Assembly: GCF_029227915.1 (NCBI RefSeq)
Contig: NC_079885.1
Location: 25,793,001 to 25,857,000, forward strand
Source: Hydractinia symbiolongicarpus
Lineage: Eukaryota; Cnidaria; Hydrozoa; Anthoathecata; Hydractiniidae
Reading direction: 5' to 3'
Length of the DNA: 64,000 bases
Part shown: positions 12,161-23,629 of the stretch, one piece after another
Position numbering within the stretch: position 1 is the stretch's first letter
Layout: every line of letters begins with the position of its first letter
The notes under the pieces: model-generated
Told to the model about the DNA's origin: nothing
Database searches by the model: none
What the model saw: the letters and a program-made list of their open reading frames with translations, nothing else
Program-made: the position numbers and the translations under genes

Positions 12161-13265
12161 ATGCCAGTTTTTAGAGAGATTAGAGAAGCCCTTCTATTCG
12201 GTTACTATGATAACATTTTAGATGGTGAAGAATATTTGTTATTATATGACTTAAATAGATCAAGAAACCCAGATTTTCAATACTGGAGATATCCAGATTT
12301 TGACTTGGATAAACTAAATGAAAATGAATGTATCGCTAACTTCAGGTTCAAGAAAAATGACATTTATCTTTTGAAAGAACTTTTTCAAACACCAGATAAA
12401 GTAGTTTGCTATAATAGATCGAAATTCGATGGTATTTAAGCTTTGTGTATTTTTTGGGACGATATGCATACCCAGTAAGATATGGATCCATGATACCAAT
12501 TTTTGGAAGATCAGTTCCTGATTTGTGAATGGCTAATTATAACATTTTAAACCATATTCGAAATAACTATGTCAGACTTTTACCACGATTTAATCATCCA
12601 TGGATGTCTCCTGCATCTCTTGAATAATATGCTCATGTCATTCATGATAAAGGTGGTGCTTTAGATTTTTGCTGAGGTTTTGTTGACGGTATGGTGAGAC
12701 CAATTAGTCTACCTGGATAAAATCAAAGAATTCTTTATAATGGACATAAACGTGTTCACAGTATTAAATTCCAAAGTGTTGTTATCACAAATAGATTTAT
12801 AGCGAATTTGTTTGGACCAGTAGAAGGAAAAGGACATGATTCTGCTATGCTGGCACAGTCTGGTCTTCTTTGACAACTTCAGCAACATTCGCATGGTACA
12901 GATGGACGTATACTTTGTTTATATGGAGACCCAGCCTACCCTTTGAGAAGGCAACTTCAAGCACCATTTAAAAGACCTAGATTAACAGCCCAACAAACTG
13001 ATTTCAATAAAAGAGTAAAGTATGAGTAAAGTTGAGTTTTTGTGGAATTGGTTTTTGGGGATGTTGTAGAATTTTTCAAGTTCATTGATTTTAAAAAGAA
13101 TCTTAAAGTTTGTTTGAGTGCTGTCGGTAAATGCACTTGGTGTGTGCCTTGTTGCAAAATTGCAGGACATTTATATTATTTACATTATTTATATGGAAAC
13201 ATAACATCTGGTTACTTCGATTGTGATCCACCAGATATCAACATTTGGCCTAAATATATTCACTG
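12161..13265 (+). pseudogene. Harbinger-type transposase 2 (DDE_Tnp_4), nonsense-riddled
   Basis: A single frame is open from the ATG at 12161 to 12439 and then continues through many stops. It has recognisable DDE_Tnp_4 blocks: GFVDGMVRPISLPG (about 12675), ILYNGHKRVHSIKFQSVV (about 12730-12785), the NLFGPVEGKGHDSAML block (about 12810-12850), LCLYGDPAYPLRRQL (about 12915-12955) and VFGDVVEFFKFIDFKKNL (about 13045-13100). Asp residues of VDG and GDPAYP fit catalytic positions. Most stops sit where related proteins have Trp, Gln or Arg (TGG to TGA, CAA to TAA, CGA to TGA), which indicates C-to-T type decay. It is a different lineage from the element at 10444-11704. Confidence 0.85.
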
Positions 13266-13524
13266 TTCTGACCTGTTTTATTGACTTAGATCTTATCATT
13301 TGTATATTTTTTTTAACATTGTTATTAGAAAAGAATCCTGATAAAAAAAATGAAATTCAATGTAAAGCTTTCACTTTTTTAAAAACTTCAGATATATACA
13401 TAGTAAAAATAAATACATTGCCATAAAAACTAGTTAAAATATACAAATATTAACATAGTAGAGCAAAAATTCTCTGTAAAATCTATAAAATAATACTCTA
13501 TAAAATACAACTTTTGCTTTTTAC

Positions 13525-14786
13525 TGAAATTGATAAATCAATGAAATCAAAACAAGAAATACAATTTTTGCATAGGGACTATGAAATAAGCCTGCAACCC
13601 TTAAGTCTACGGAGTTTAAGTTTAACAGCATTAAATTATGGCAAAATAGAACAACTGGGGAACAATAAAGAATAATTTCAAGGCCAAGAATGTCCGTTAT
13701 AAAACCAACAATAATCCATTGGTTTTTTGTGTCTCTAGCCATCAACAGTTGGAGCATCGCCTGATTTTGTGGATAATTTTCTAGTGCAAAATTAATCGCC
13801 TAATTTGCTAAAGGTTGACAAATTTCATTTATAAAGGTGCACACAGGAATTTCCAAATCTCCTTTTTTTGATTTTACAGAAAATTTAACTACGTCAAGTT
13901 TATTTGTGACGCGACTACGTCCAAATGCCTTGATAGATAATCTCTGTGGTTCCGATTTAAAATTAAGCAACTTCTTACCTTAAGGAGTTATAAAACTGTT
14001 CATGGAACCTGAGTCAAATAAAATTCTTAAATTCGCAGAAGTCTTATTGTCGGTTGAAAGCACACGGGCAGCCACAGTTTGGAGTAATACAGCCTTAGTC
14101 GTAATTTTAACGTTCGCTGCATTTGCGCTCGATTCATCCTCTTTTCTATCTAATAAATGGCATATGGCAACATTATGCTGTTGTCGCATTTAAAACATTT
14201 CATTTTCGCAGAACAATCTGGTACAACATATCCCTGTCGAAAGCTTAAAAAATAACGACCATCTGTTTTTGAGAATGTTTTTTATTGATTCTACTACTGT
14301 CGCAATTCTACATTTCTGTGGCTTGTGTTGTTTATCACAGAAAACGCATAAATTTAAAGAGCCATGTGTTCTATTGTTAGGTGGCGCACGAGTTCCATTG
14401 TTTTTCTGTTATATTGTGCTGAAACATTTAGAGAAGATGCTGAATAAGGTGAGGATTCCCCCTCTTCGTTTGTTGTGCTTGTGAGGTTTAATTTCTCACG
14501 TGTTTCGATTTCATTTTCAAAGATTGGAGAATAACGTTTATACCCCAAAATTTTTTGCCAAATTGCCTTGTTATAATCAGCTTAAGTTCTTTGGCTAACT
14601 TAGACATCAAAACAAGTAGAAGCATGGGACCATAATCAGCTGCACTCAAGCCAATAGACACTAAACTCCTAACTTGAGCGTTCACGTGGTCATACAAACA
14701 ACGTAAATCATTTGTACCAGTACTGCTCACAACAGTGTCAAGTTCTAACAATTTGTTCATGTGGCTAGATATCAAAATTTGCTTAT
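13525..14786 (-). pseudogene. BEL/Pao retroelement, downstream half (gag end and protease)
   Basis: Minus-strand remnant of a BEL/Pao LTR retroelement. The segment 14775-14500 resembles the DUF1759 gag region (ISSHMNKLLELD, LRCLYDHVNAQVRSL). About 14189-13983 resembles the DUF1758 aspartic-protease region, with the LFDSGS active-site motif preceded by VLLQTVAARV. Frames change several times and no reverse transcriptase or integrase was recognised downstream. The upstream half of the same gag lies at 21423-21990. The two halves are contiguous in the family and are separated here by a DNA element inserted at a TCCCAT target. Confidence 0.75.
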
Positions 14787-15080
14787 TCCCATCCTACGAA
14801 AGCCCATTAGTGCTATAAATTTTGCTTCACATATCTCACCCTAAGTGAAGCAAAAAAAAATACTTAAACTGTAATATGCCCCACTTATGAGGACAAAACA
14901 CAGGCAGCCAAAATTTTAAATGACTGCTCCAGTTATGAAGTCATAACACAAGCAGCAAAACAAATTTAATTCCCTGCCCCACTTGAAGTCAAGGCAAGCA
15001 CCAAATTTTAAATGCCACGTGCCTGTGTTCAATGTGCGCATGCGCTGACATAATTTAATCAAGGAGGAAAGGTTCAAAAA

Positions 15081-17000
15081 ATGGAGAGACGTAAGTATTT
15101 CTTAATTTTTCAAATGTTTTTGTTATTTCTTAATACTTTTGATGTAAATTTACGTTCTTTCTCTAGGTAATGAAGTAATAATCACTTTTTTTGGGAGGGG
15201 GTATTCTTATTAGGAAATATTGGTAGAATTATGTGCAGAATATGACAATTAAGTTGAGGTTAGTTTAGGCTAGGTATTTTTAAATATGGGCTGTAAGGAT
15301 AAAAACCCACACTGTTATTCCAATTTTTTGTTTAGTTTGCGACAGCTAAAACGCATTTTAAGGGAACAAAACTTGTTTGGAAGGGAATCAAATTGCACCT
15401 TTACCAAAATATGTACAGTTATTGAGGTAAGTCTCTTTTGTTTTCAGCTTTCTTCTTCGCATGCGCATAACCTGTGTAGACCATCGCCCTACTAACTGTT
15501 TAGAATGACATTGAGAATAGTGGAGGACTTTTGGGATACCGAAATATGCATCACAAATTGAAAGTTCAGTATAGCATCCAAGTCAGCAGGTAAGTAGGTG
15601 TTATGACGTCAACATTATTGAAATATCACAATGTTATTTTATAATTTTAAATCTTTCTTCCAAGAAAAACAGTACAGGAAGTCCAAAGTGTCAAAGATCC
15701 AGAAGGAGTACAGCTCAAAAAAGCGAAAAAGTTAAAAAGAAGGAAATACATATACAAAGTATGCTTTAAGTGACATATTTTAGTTGAGTGATCGAACATC
15801 AAGCGAATTTTTAAATTTTTTGTAACTTAGGTGCCAAATGAAGTGTGGCATATCGATGGCTATGACAAGTTGAAACCTTTGGTTTCTGTATTCATGGATG
15901 CATTGACGGGTACGTACGTAGTACTGCGCTTACAACAAAAGATAGGTTTTTAAATAAATAATTTTTGTTATTTCCTTTTTTAACTACTCGACGAAAATTA
16001 TTTGGTTAGACACCTCTGATACTAATAACTGTCCGAAGGGGGTAGCAGCTTTTTATGTAAACACTGTCAAAAATTTTAAAGGTGTGTATAAACATGTATG
16101 AGTGAAAAATCGCTGTCTTATTCGAAATCTTAAGATTGATTTATTTTAATGTAGGTACTTCCAGGATAATACGAGCAGACAGGGGAAATGAAAACTTAAA
16201 TATCGCTGCTATTCAAATGTTTTTTAGAAGAAATTACACTGACGCGTTTGCCGGCGAGAACAGTGTCTTGTTTGGAAAATCAACGTCTAACCAGGTAAAC
16301 TGCAAGTTTTATGATATTTTGGAAAAGAGAATAGCCTTGTTGCTTTTATTTATCACAGAGTAATTTTAACTCTCTTTTTTAGCGCATAGAGCCTTTGTGG
16401 TCGCATTTAAGAAAGACCAAAATTGACTGGTGGATTATTTTAATTATTTTAAAGTAATTGCTTTATGTGGTTATAACGTAACTTTAGTTTTTAAACTTTT
16501 ATACAAATAAATTTTTTGTACAGGATATGGACAGTGATGGTTCGTGGGAGTCAAGTGATGTGATTCATCGGTAAGCTGTTTTATTGAAACAGGTTATATT
16601 TACAGTTACATCAATATTTAAATGTCATATATATACATCGACTTTTAGGGAAGCTCTAAAGTTTAGTTTCAACGAAATTGTACAAAAGGAGTTGGACGAC
16701 TTTCGTGTATTGCACAACACTCATCGGATTAGACCATACCGGAATCAACACTGTCCTAATGGTCGACCGTGTTTTATTTATTCAGTTCTACGGAAGTAGG
16801 ATTTACAAAGTTTCCGTTTCTGATAAAGATGCTACACTGCTAATCCAGTATACAACACCAAAAAAACTTTTCAATGCAGTGAAGAATTTGAAAAATTGGC
16901 TTTACAGTTGATGCTAAATGAAAATTTATCATTTTCAGCAGATTTTCAGGAAGCTAGAGCGTTGTACGATACGTTGTTAGCTCTTATCGAAGGCATATGA
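15081..17000 (+). pseudogene. integrase-core transposase (IS3EU/Ginger-like), multi-exon, decayed
   Basis: The coding order follows an integrase-type transposase over about nine exons with good GT-AG borders. Exon 1 is ATGGAGAGAC|GTAAGT at 15081. Then come an exon with LRQLKRILREQNLFGR (about 15340-15425) and an SGGLLGYRNMHHKL exon (about 15504-15590). A KDPEGV exon with a basic stretch (about 15664-15760) follows. The catalytic exon has PNEVWHIDGYDKLKP at about 15831-15910 (first acidic residue). Next are a DTSDTNNCPK exon, then RADRGNEN (about 16170-16200, second Asp), STSNQ, and RIEPLWSHLRKTKIDWW (about 16382-16430, Glu). The C-terminus has NTHRIRPYRN and GRP, ending near 16990. A one-base loss after KP (about 15885) shifts the frame, and a stop interrupts the last exon near 16796. 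It enters from the left terminus and converges with the HECT gene. Confidence 0.8.
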
Positions 17001-17339
17001 AAAGAATCCAACTAAGGAAATGTAAAAACTAATTTCTAATAACACAACTCTTGTTTAATATATACAACGAGCGATGTAAACAACAAAATAAAAAGACCAT
17101 AACCGAAAATAAAAAGTGACTTTTTCTTTTCGCGTATTTCCACAAAATAAAAATTAAGAAAGCAGCTTATATTTTAAACTAAAATGTTTTCCAGAAAACA
17201 CAAGCAACATTAGCTCCCTTCATTGCAAGAAAGTTAAGATAATAATTTCCCTCGGATATGTACTTCAAACAAAATTTAACATAACAAGTAAACAAATAAT
17301 TTTCTACATTTTTTAAATTTTGCTAAAGCCTTGTGACAT

Positions 17340-20300
17340 TCAAACAGAATCTTCCACGGCTGTTTTCATGCTTTCAAACGTGTTGTAATGCACAGGTAAA
17401 GTCAAATTTAAGCTACACGTCGATACTGTAGATTTGCAATGACACAATTTCGGCAAGTTTACACACCAGTGCTTAAATGTAATAATAAGGTTAGAAGAAA
17501 GACCAAGAGGAGGTATAGTACCAACGCCACTAACAAACTTTAAAACGGCACATGCATCCCCTTGGCTGTCACCTAAAAAATTCAACAATACAATTCTAAA
17601 TTAGATAAAAAGTATTAACTAGTGAGGTGATATGGTTATTCCGTATAATTATTTGAAAAAAGAGCATCATGTTCATTTTGTTTTTATTTCTGATTGAATT
17701 TTTATTTCTGATTAAATTTATTTTTACGTTTGCGCATACATTAACAAGGTTATTCGTTTTATCCATTAATGTCTAAGATCTGTTTTATTGACAGTAAACT
17801 GTACCTTAATAAAACAAAGATTCCATGAAATACATAAATGCTTTAAAACAATCTATTTCCACACTTTTTTGGAGGACCCATCTTCACTAAAGTTCGGAAC
17901 ATTCCTCAAATTTCTCGAACGTCCATTTTAAGAAACTGCTGTTACTAAAGACATCTTCGAACACTTCCGGGTTTTTTTTATAACGTCGAGTAAGCCATAT
18001 GCACGGAGTCGTTCACAGATTTGATCTAGAACAGACGTCATAGGCATCTTGTCCTTCATTAAAATTGCTCTAAATAGATTATAAAACAGGAAATTTGCAG
18101 TCAGATACAGTGGAAACATTCCACCAAATCTTGTTAGTAAGTATAACATGTTACCTTAAAACTGCATTTTTACTTTCCATGTTAGAACACTGAGAAACGC
18201 CATGATAGCCAATTTTTGACAGGACATCCAACCCATCATCCGTGCATAGCAATTTTCGTAACGAGTCAACCTCTGTTACATCTTGAAGCTAAATACAAGA
18301 ATTTTGATGTGCATATTATTTCTATATTTGTATTTAAGATTATTGTGCATTGTGCAATTAAACAAATTAAGACTTCTAAAATATGATAAGAAAATGCTTT
18401 AAAATAGAATGGTATATGCAATTTACATTCATTATGACATGTACCTCTTTAATGAATTTACGATGTGGTGAGTTATCACTGATTGACACATCACCATTTA
18501 ACATGAAGGTTATCCCACCACCAATATAGTTGAATACCCGCTTGGCCAAGAAATTAGGTGCAGGTCAATTTAAGGATATTGAACTAGCCATCAGCTGACC
18601 TGCAAGCTTGAAGTTGCCTGATGCTAGGTCTCTATATAGGTTTGAAGAGGGTTCAAATCCGTTACTTGTATCAAGAAATAACTGATTTTTCATTTCGTTT
18701 AAGGCAACTATTAAGAAAATTATATGTGGTATCAGCTCTTTATTATGTCGTTTGCAAAGGACCTGTGGATTTATCCACGTGATTAATTTGTATTAAAATG
18801 TCTGTTTCTGAACCAGAATAGTAGCTGTGAGTAGGGGGACTTTTATTGAGCTACCGATAAATAAATAGTTTATATATAGTTTTAAGTGAAACTATTTTAC
18901 TGACTGTAATACCTGAAAAAAACTCTCTTCGCAATCCACCTTTGTCAATTCCACTTTTTCCATAAAAGGAAACCACAATGTTACTGCCAATTTTTTCTTG
19001 GATCCAACTTTTGGAAAATCTACTGCAGAAGTCCTTAAAATTATGATGTCTTCTAACTCTTAAAGAAATTCCCTTATCAACAACTTGACATCCATTTAGC
19101 AGTAGCTTCAATTGCACAAGAATGTCATTTTCGTTTTTAAAAAACATGTGAATTTGTGTCAGGCCTAATTAGTTCCTCTGCATCTTTGACGCCATTCATA
19201 TCATTATTTTCATTTTTACTTGGCTCTTCATAGATTTCAAGTTATGTATAATCAGCACAAGTATTAGCATGCTGTGCTATGCGATCAGCTGCTTGCTTTG
19301 TGTTACAAATTGGGCATATTATATAAATTTCATTTAATACTTGAGATGAGCCAGCACTACTTTCGAGAATATGTGGTATTGACGAATAAGCATAGTCATT
19401 TGAAAGTCTAGAATCTAACTTTCGCAAGGTTATTACATTAACCTCAGTTGGATTCATCATTACTAACTGTCTCTCTGCCACAGCAACAGGAGATGTTGGC
19501 ATAATTACATTCCTAGCATTACCAATGTTGAGAGTAAAAATCTGTGGGTCAACACTGAGAGAACCTACCTAGTAATAAACATCTTCAAATGAGGTAGTAC
19601 GGCTAAAGAGGGGTTTTACTCGACCAAGTTGTACGTGGTTTACGACAACACTGTCCTCGTGTAAACTACCTTCTATTGGAACTAACTATTGCATTACATG
19701 TTATTTTTTTTTGTTCTCTTTGGTCTTGTCTGCAAAAAAAGAATTTTGAAATTCAATATTCTGTGTTGTTATCAAGTTTTGCCTTTGATCATTTGTTTCT
19801 GTTGTGATTATATCAGAGAGAGATTCTTCATTAATTATACTTTTTTGATTTCTTGAAATGGATGTAAAGTAATTTAAAAGTTAGGAGAGTGTTCTAAATC
19901 AATTGTGGATTGATCACTTGATAATTTAGTTGGGTTGGCTGCAGAGTGACCAGGTAATTGCATTAAATTGGGTGTTGAGTTTAGATTTTCTTTACAATCC
20001 AATATTGAATTAAAGGTCAACTGTTTATCCATGATTGAAAAATCATCAGAATCATCAGAATCTATTCGACTATCAATAATATTTGATGTTAGAAGTTTTT
20101 GCCAACTTTTCCTTTTTGTTTTTAAAACAACAAACTTGCATGTCTTTAAGGCATTTTTTCACATATTCATCAATAGTTACATTAAGATTGATAATTTTTG
20201 CCAAGTCTGCTCCACAAAAACTGCATTCCAACTATGTCAAAGGCCCTTCTTTATTTTTACCTTGAGGAAAAAATACTTCTTCAATGGTTTCAAAAACCAC

Positions 20301-21086
20301 TGCAAGTGTTGTTTGCCGCTGGAATTATTTTCTTCTAACACCTCCCCCATTAGGAAGCTTTCTCATTACAAATTTATTATTCTTTTTTCCACATTCCCAT
20401 TGATCCCAAGAAAAATCCACAGTTATGGTTTCTTTCGTCCATTTTTTACTTTTTGTAACTTCCTTCTTACTACCCTGTCTAACTTTTGAAATAAGGTCTT
20501 TATATTCAGTCTCTTTAAGATGGTTACTACTTCTTACTAATAGTAGCCGAGCATCTGCAATACCAATTCCCATGAAGGTAAAATCTTCTATACGTAGAAG
20601 TGGAAGTGATTCGCTGTTAACCTAAATAAGTAAAACCTATATTCTTAGATTCAAATTTACATGCTTGAAATTTCATGATTATTTTCAACAAAAATGACCA
20701 ACATATTTAAATTCAGCATCAAAATTCTTCTTGGAAACATGTTTTTTCTTATGACTGATTACTTAAGCTTTTAGCCAGGTGAGTAGTACCTATGCTATAA
20801 CAAAAGCTTTAACTTGGCACTAGTTAGTTTTCTAGCTCTAGCAAGCTAACTACAATAACTATAAAAACATAAAATAGCTATAGCTACCTTGGACTCTCGA
20901 ACTCGTCGGAAAGTCTCCTTATTGCACCCTTTATTACGTAAATAATCTATAATCTGAGTATAGGAAAAAATTATTTAATTCCATTATTTATTTGGATATC
21001 ACACTGGTTACAGAAAAAACATCCTTTGCAAACAAAAAAGAAAGTCTTACATCTTCATTTGTATCTAGCCGCACCGCCGTCGCCAT
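17340..21086 (-). pseudogene. G2E3-like HECT E3 ubiquitin-ligase gene carried by the transposon, decayed
   Basis: Exons read on the minus strand. ATG is at 21084-21086 (MATAVRLDTNED, donor GTAAGA). An exon near 20960-20890 contains LRNKGCNKETFRRVRESK. A long exon from about 20622 carries LPNGGGVRRK, continues in another frame to FFPQGKN and a CSFCG finger, then runs through stops. At about 19310-19250 a CPIC..HA..C finger follows. HECT N-lobe exons come next: SFYGKSGIDKGGLRREFFSG (about 18960), AGQLMASSIS and FLAKRVFNYIGGG (about 18610-18540), then KNPEVFEDVF (about 17960). The C-lobe is at 17588-17340 with LKFVSGVGTIPPLG and TVSTCSLNLTLP. The Cys of STC matches the catalytic cysteine position. 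At least four stops or frameshifts make it inactive. Similar zinc-finger plus HECT proteins are often annotated G2E3-like in fish and cnidarians. Confidence 0.75.
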
Positions 21087-21422
21087 GTTTATTTACATCA
21101 AATCCGGTTAATCCTTCAATTAACAGTCATGAAAAACTTCACATGGTCTTGACAACAATAATGGTAGCAATGCTGCAGTCTAAGTGGGGCAGCGAAAATG
21201 CGTTTTTCCGATGCTCTTGTTATGAATTCATAAGTAAAGCATGCGTAGAAGTTTTTTCTGCTCTTGTTAGGTATTATTAAGTGAGTCACAGAAACATTTT
21301 TATTTCATTGCCCGTGTTATATTCCAGGTTAGGCATACAAAAAAAATTAAAATATTTCTATGCTCCACTTAAGGTGACATATGTGAAGCAAAATTAACGG
21401 CACTGATGGGCTTCCGTCCCAT

Positions 21423-21990
21423 ATCGCTCTTTTAATAAATCTAACGCTATTTGATAGTTGTCGTTACATAACGATAATCCTTTAACACAGTTTGAGGCTT
21501 CCCCAGTTAAAAAGTTGATGAGATAACTCATTTTTTAAACGTTTGAAATATTGTCATTCTTATCGACCGTGCATTCAAAAGAGTCAATGAAGTTTCTCCA
21601 AGCTGTGGGGTCTCCACTAAACCTTTTCATCGAAGTCTTAGTTAATTTTACATTTGTGGTTGTAGAAAAAGAAGTCGAAGGAATGCTCACATTGTCTTCT
21701 TTCTTTTTCTTTGATTTAATGAATTCATGCAATGTTGTCAGTTCCTCATTAAAATATCACTCAAACTCTGTTGCATGATCAGTTTCATTTTCAAGCTCAT
21801 TTTCATCAACACATTATATCCTGGTTCAGTTTTTCAAAGCTTGAAACCTTGTGGTAACTGTTCTTTCCGAAGATAACAACCTATTAAATTTATGTTCTTC
21901 ATAGTTTTCATAAATTTCTTTCACAGTGCCACTAAATATTTTTCTAATCATATTTTCAGCAATGTTTCTAATTTTTATCTTCCTTTCCAT
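21423..21990 (-). pseudogene. BEL/Pao retroelement, upstream half of gag
   Basis: A minus-strand ATG at 21988-21990 starts a lysine-rich gag-like N-terminus. Several stops follow. A segment at about 21690-21540 has the characteristic KRFSGDPTAWRNFIDSFE pattern of BEL/Pao DUF1759 proteins, then YLINFLTGEA. It runs to the insertion point, where the coding sense resumes at 14786. LTRs were not identified. Confidence 0.7.
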
Positions 21991-21999
21991 AGTGATAAA

Positions 22000-23258
22000 T
22001 ATCAAATGTTCTTCAGATAAATTTTTGTTTAAAGTAAAACAAACACGTGGTTGTTTTGTATATGTGTTAGTAATATGTATTATTAAATAAATAATCTTCT
22101 TTTCGTAGCAATAATCAAAACTTTTAATATTCTTTGTAATAACTTTCAAGCATAATATAACATAATATAAATCCGGCTCGGTGAACCAATGTGAAAACTT
22201 AGAAATCGATGAAATAAAAACACGTCTGAATCAAAATATGTTTTTCTAAATTCTAAAAAAAACCATGCTGTACAAACCAAATTGTCAACAAAACTAACAA
22301 AAATATATACACCAAGTTCGTTAAACTAAACTATAACATTATGTTTTTTAATAATTAAATTATTTCAATTCTTCGTTTTCGTTAGACATGCATAGTTTTC
22401 GAAAATATATTTTAGATGCAATTTTTTATCTCGAATTTAATTTTCATTTGGTAATATCAATTTCATTTGGTAACATAATTTTTCTTAAATTTGTAAAGAT
22501 TGATTTGTTATTAAGAAAGCTGATCAACTTTTGTCTATAGTAATTGACACAATAGAGGCTTTCCTGCAAATTGCAACAGTCTGTATTCCATTGTTTCATT
22601 TCAAATATCACCAACTGCGGTAGCATACATGTAAATTTCTTTTTCTTAATTGCGAGGCAAAAGAGTAGCCGAGAATTTACGGCATACTATGCAAACTTAA
22701 ATATTTTATTTTTGTTTTATAAATTTTATTTTCAGATTCTTTAAAAAAAAAATTTAAGCCGCCTGAATAAGGTGAAGTAAGCAAACCTTATTATATGAAG
22801 TAAATAAACAGTATTCCCGGGAGAGTTGTTCAAAGTGAAGATTGTCCAAAAAGGATTAAAAGGAGACTATTGTATAGGAGATGCAATACTTATAAACAAC
22901 ATGGATGACGAATTTGGTACAGCAGACTGGAATTTCTTGTGTAGTAAAGAGAAACGCAGCCTCAGAACTTCCTTTAAATATTAGACATTAGTCTCAGTAC
23001 GCAGGACTGCAAAGGTTTGTTAAAACAACCTGTAGATTCATGGCATTATAAAATAGAAAGAAAAGTAGAAAAAAAATTCAAGATTTTATTTTCGATTTTC
23101 AATTTTGTTTCTCTTTTTTGATTTTTGGTTTATGAAAAACATTTTAAAATTTAATTTGAACCAAAAATCTGATTTTTGATTTTTGATTAAAGGGACTACG
23201 AAACGATTCAATATGCTCAAACCCGCAATTTCCGAAGCATGACGTGTAATAAACGGAC
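22000..23258. other. no gene seen
   Basis: AT-rich sequence between the BEL/Pao remnant and the Tigger-like element. Minor frames show no recognised motif. Confidence 0.5.
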
Positions 23259-23260
23259 TA

Positions 23261-23335
23261 CAGTGGAATCCCTCTAAAGCGGACACCATTGGTGCAAAAA
23301 AAAGTGTCCGCTTTAGAGGGATGTCCGCTTTATAG
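23261..23335. promoter_or_regulatory. left subterminal hairpin and binding-site array
   Basis: An 18-bp perfect inverted repeat (arm TCCCTCTAAAGCGGACAC) with a GGTGCAA-containing spacer forms a terminal hairpin. It is followed by another GTCCGCTTTATAG copy at about 23323. The same GGTGCAAA spacer motif recurs twice at the right end. Likely recognition sites for the element's own transposase, by analogy with pogo-family termini. Confidence 0.6.
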
Positions 23336-23629
23336 GAAGTTGACCAAAAAATTAGTTTTAGACCTAATTTTGACCAAAAAAGCTTTTTTTGTAGTACTGG
23401 CGGGTATCATGGGGTGACTTGCAACACTAGGGTAGACGGCAACATCAATAGATTTAGCTTATCGAGCAAAGAACCCAAGTTGGCTGTGTAAAGTAAGTTT
23501 AGCAGCTCAAATTTGTCGGTGTTGCAACCAACCTTTAAGTGTTGCTAAGGTTATAAACTAAGAAACCAAGTTATATTACGAAGATATATTTCATTTATCT
23601 TATAGGTCTTTCAATACACGTTTTTCTCC

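Larger units (their letters stand above)
14793..21416. mobile_element. 6.6-kb DNA transposon with integrase-type transposase and HECT gene
   Basis: The boundaries are supported by three things. First, near-matching terminal inverted repeats of about 50 bp: left AAGCCCATTAGTGC then TTTTGCTTCACATAT, right end complement AAGCCCATCAGTGC then TTTTGCTTCACATAT. Second, a perfect 6-bp duplication TCCCAT at 14787-14792 and 21417-21422. Third, interruption of BEL/Pao coding sequence at exactly this point. Subterminal copies of a CCCCACTT-type motif lie on both sides. Two intron-containing genes run inward from the ends and converge near 17.0-17.3 kb. From memory, the integrase-like enzyme with a 6-bp duplication fits the IS3EU superfamily. 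Ginger elements are related but have other target lengths. Both genes are damaged. Confidence 0.8.

Noticed and set aside
12500-13030. Possible UGA recoding in a Harbinger-type gene
   Set aside because: UAA stops occur in the same frame and other genes in the window end normally with UGA or UAA; transition decay explains it better.
19968-20489. 173-residue plus-strand frame
   Set aside because: It lies antisense to the zinc-finger part of the HECT gene; its Phe/Leu-rich translation mirrors lysine- and glutamate-rich coding on the other strand.
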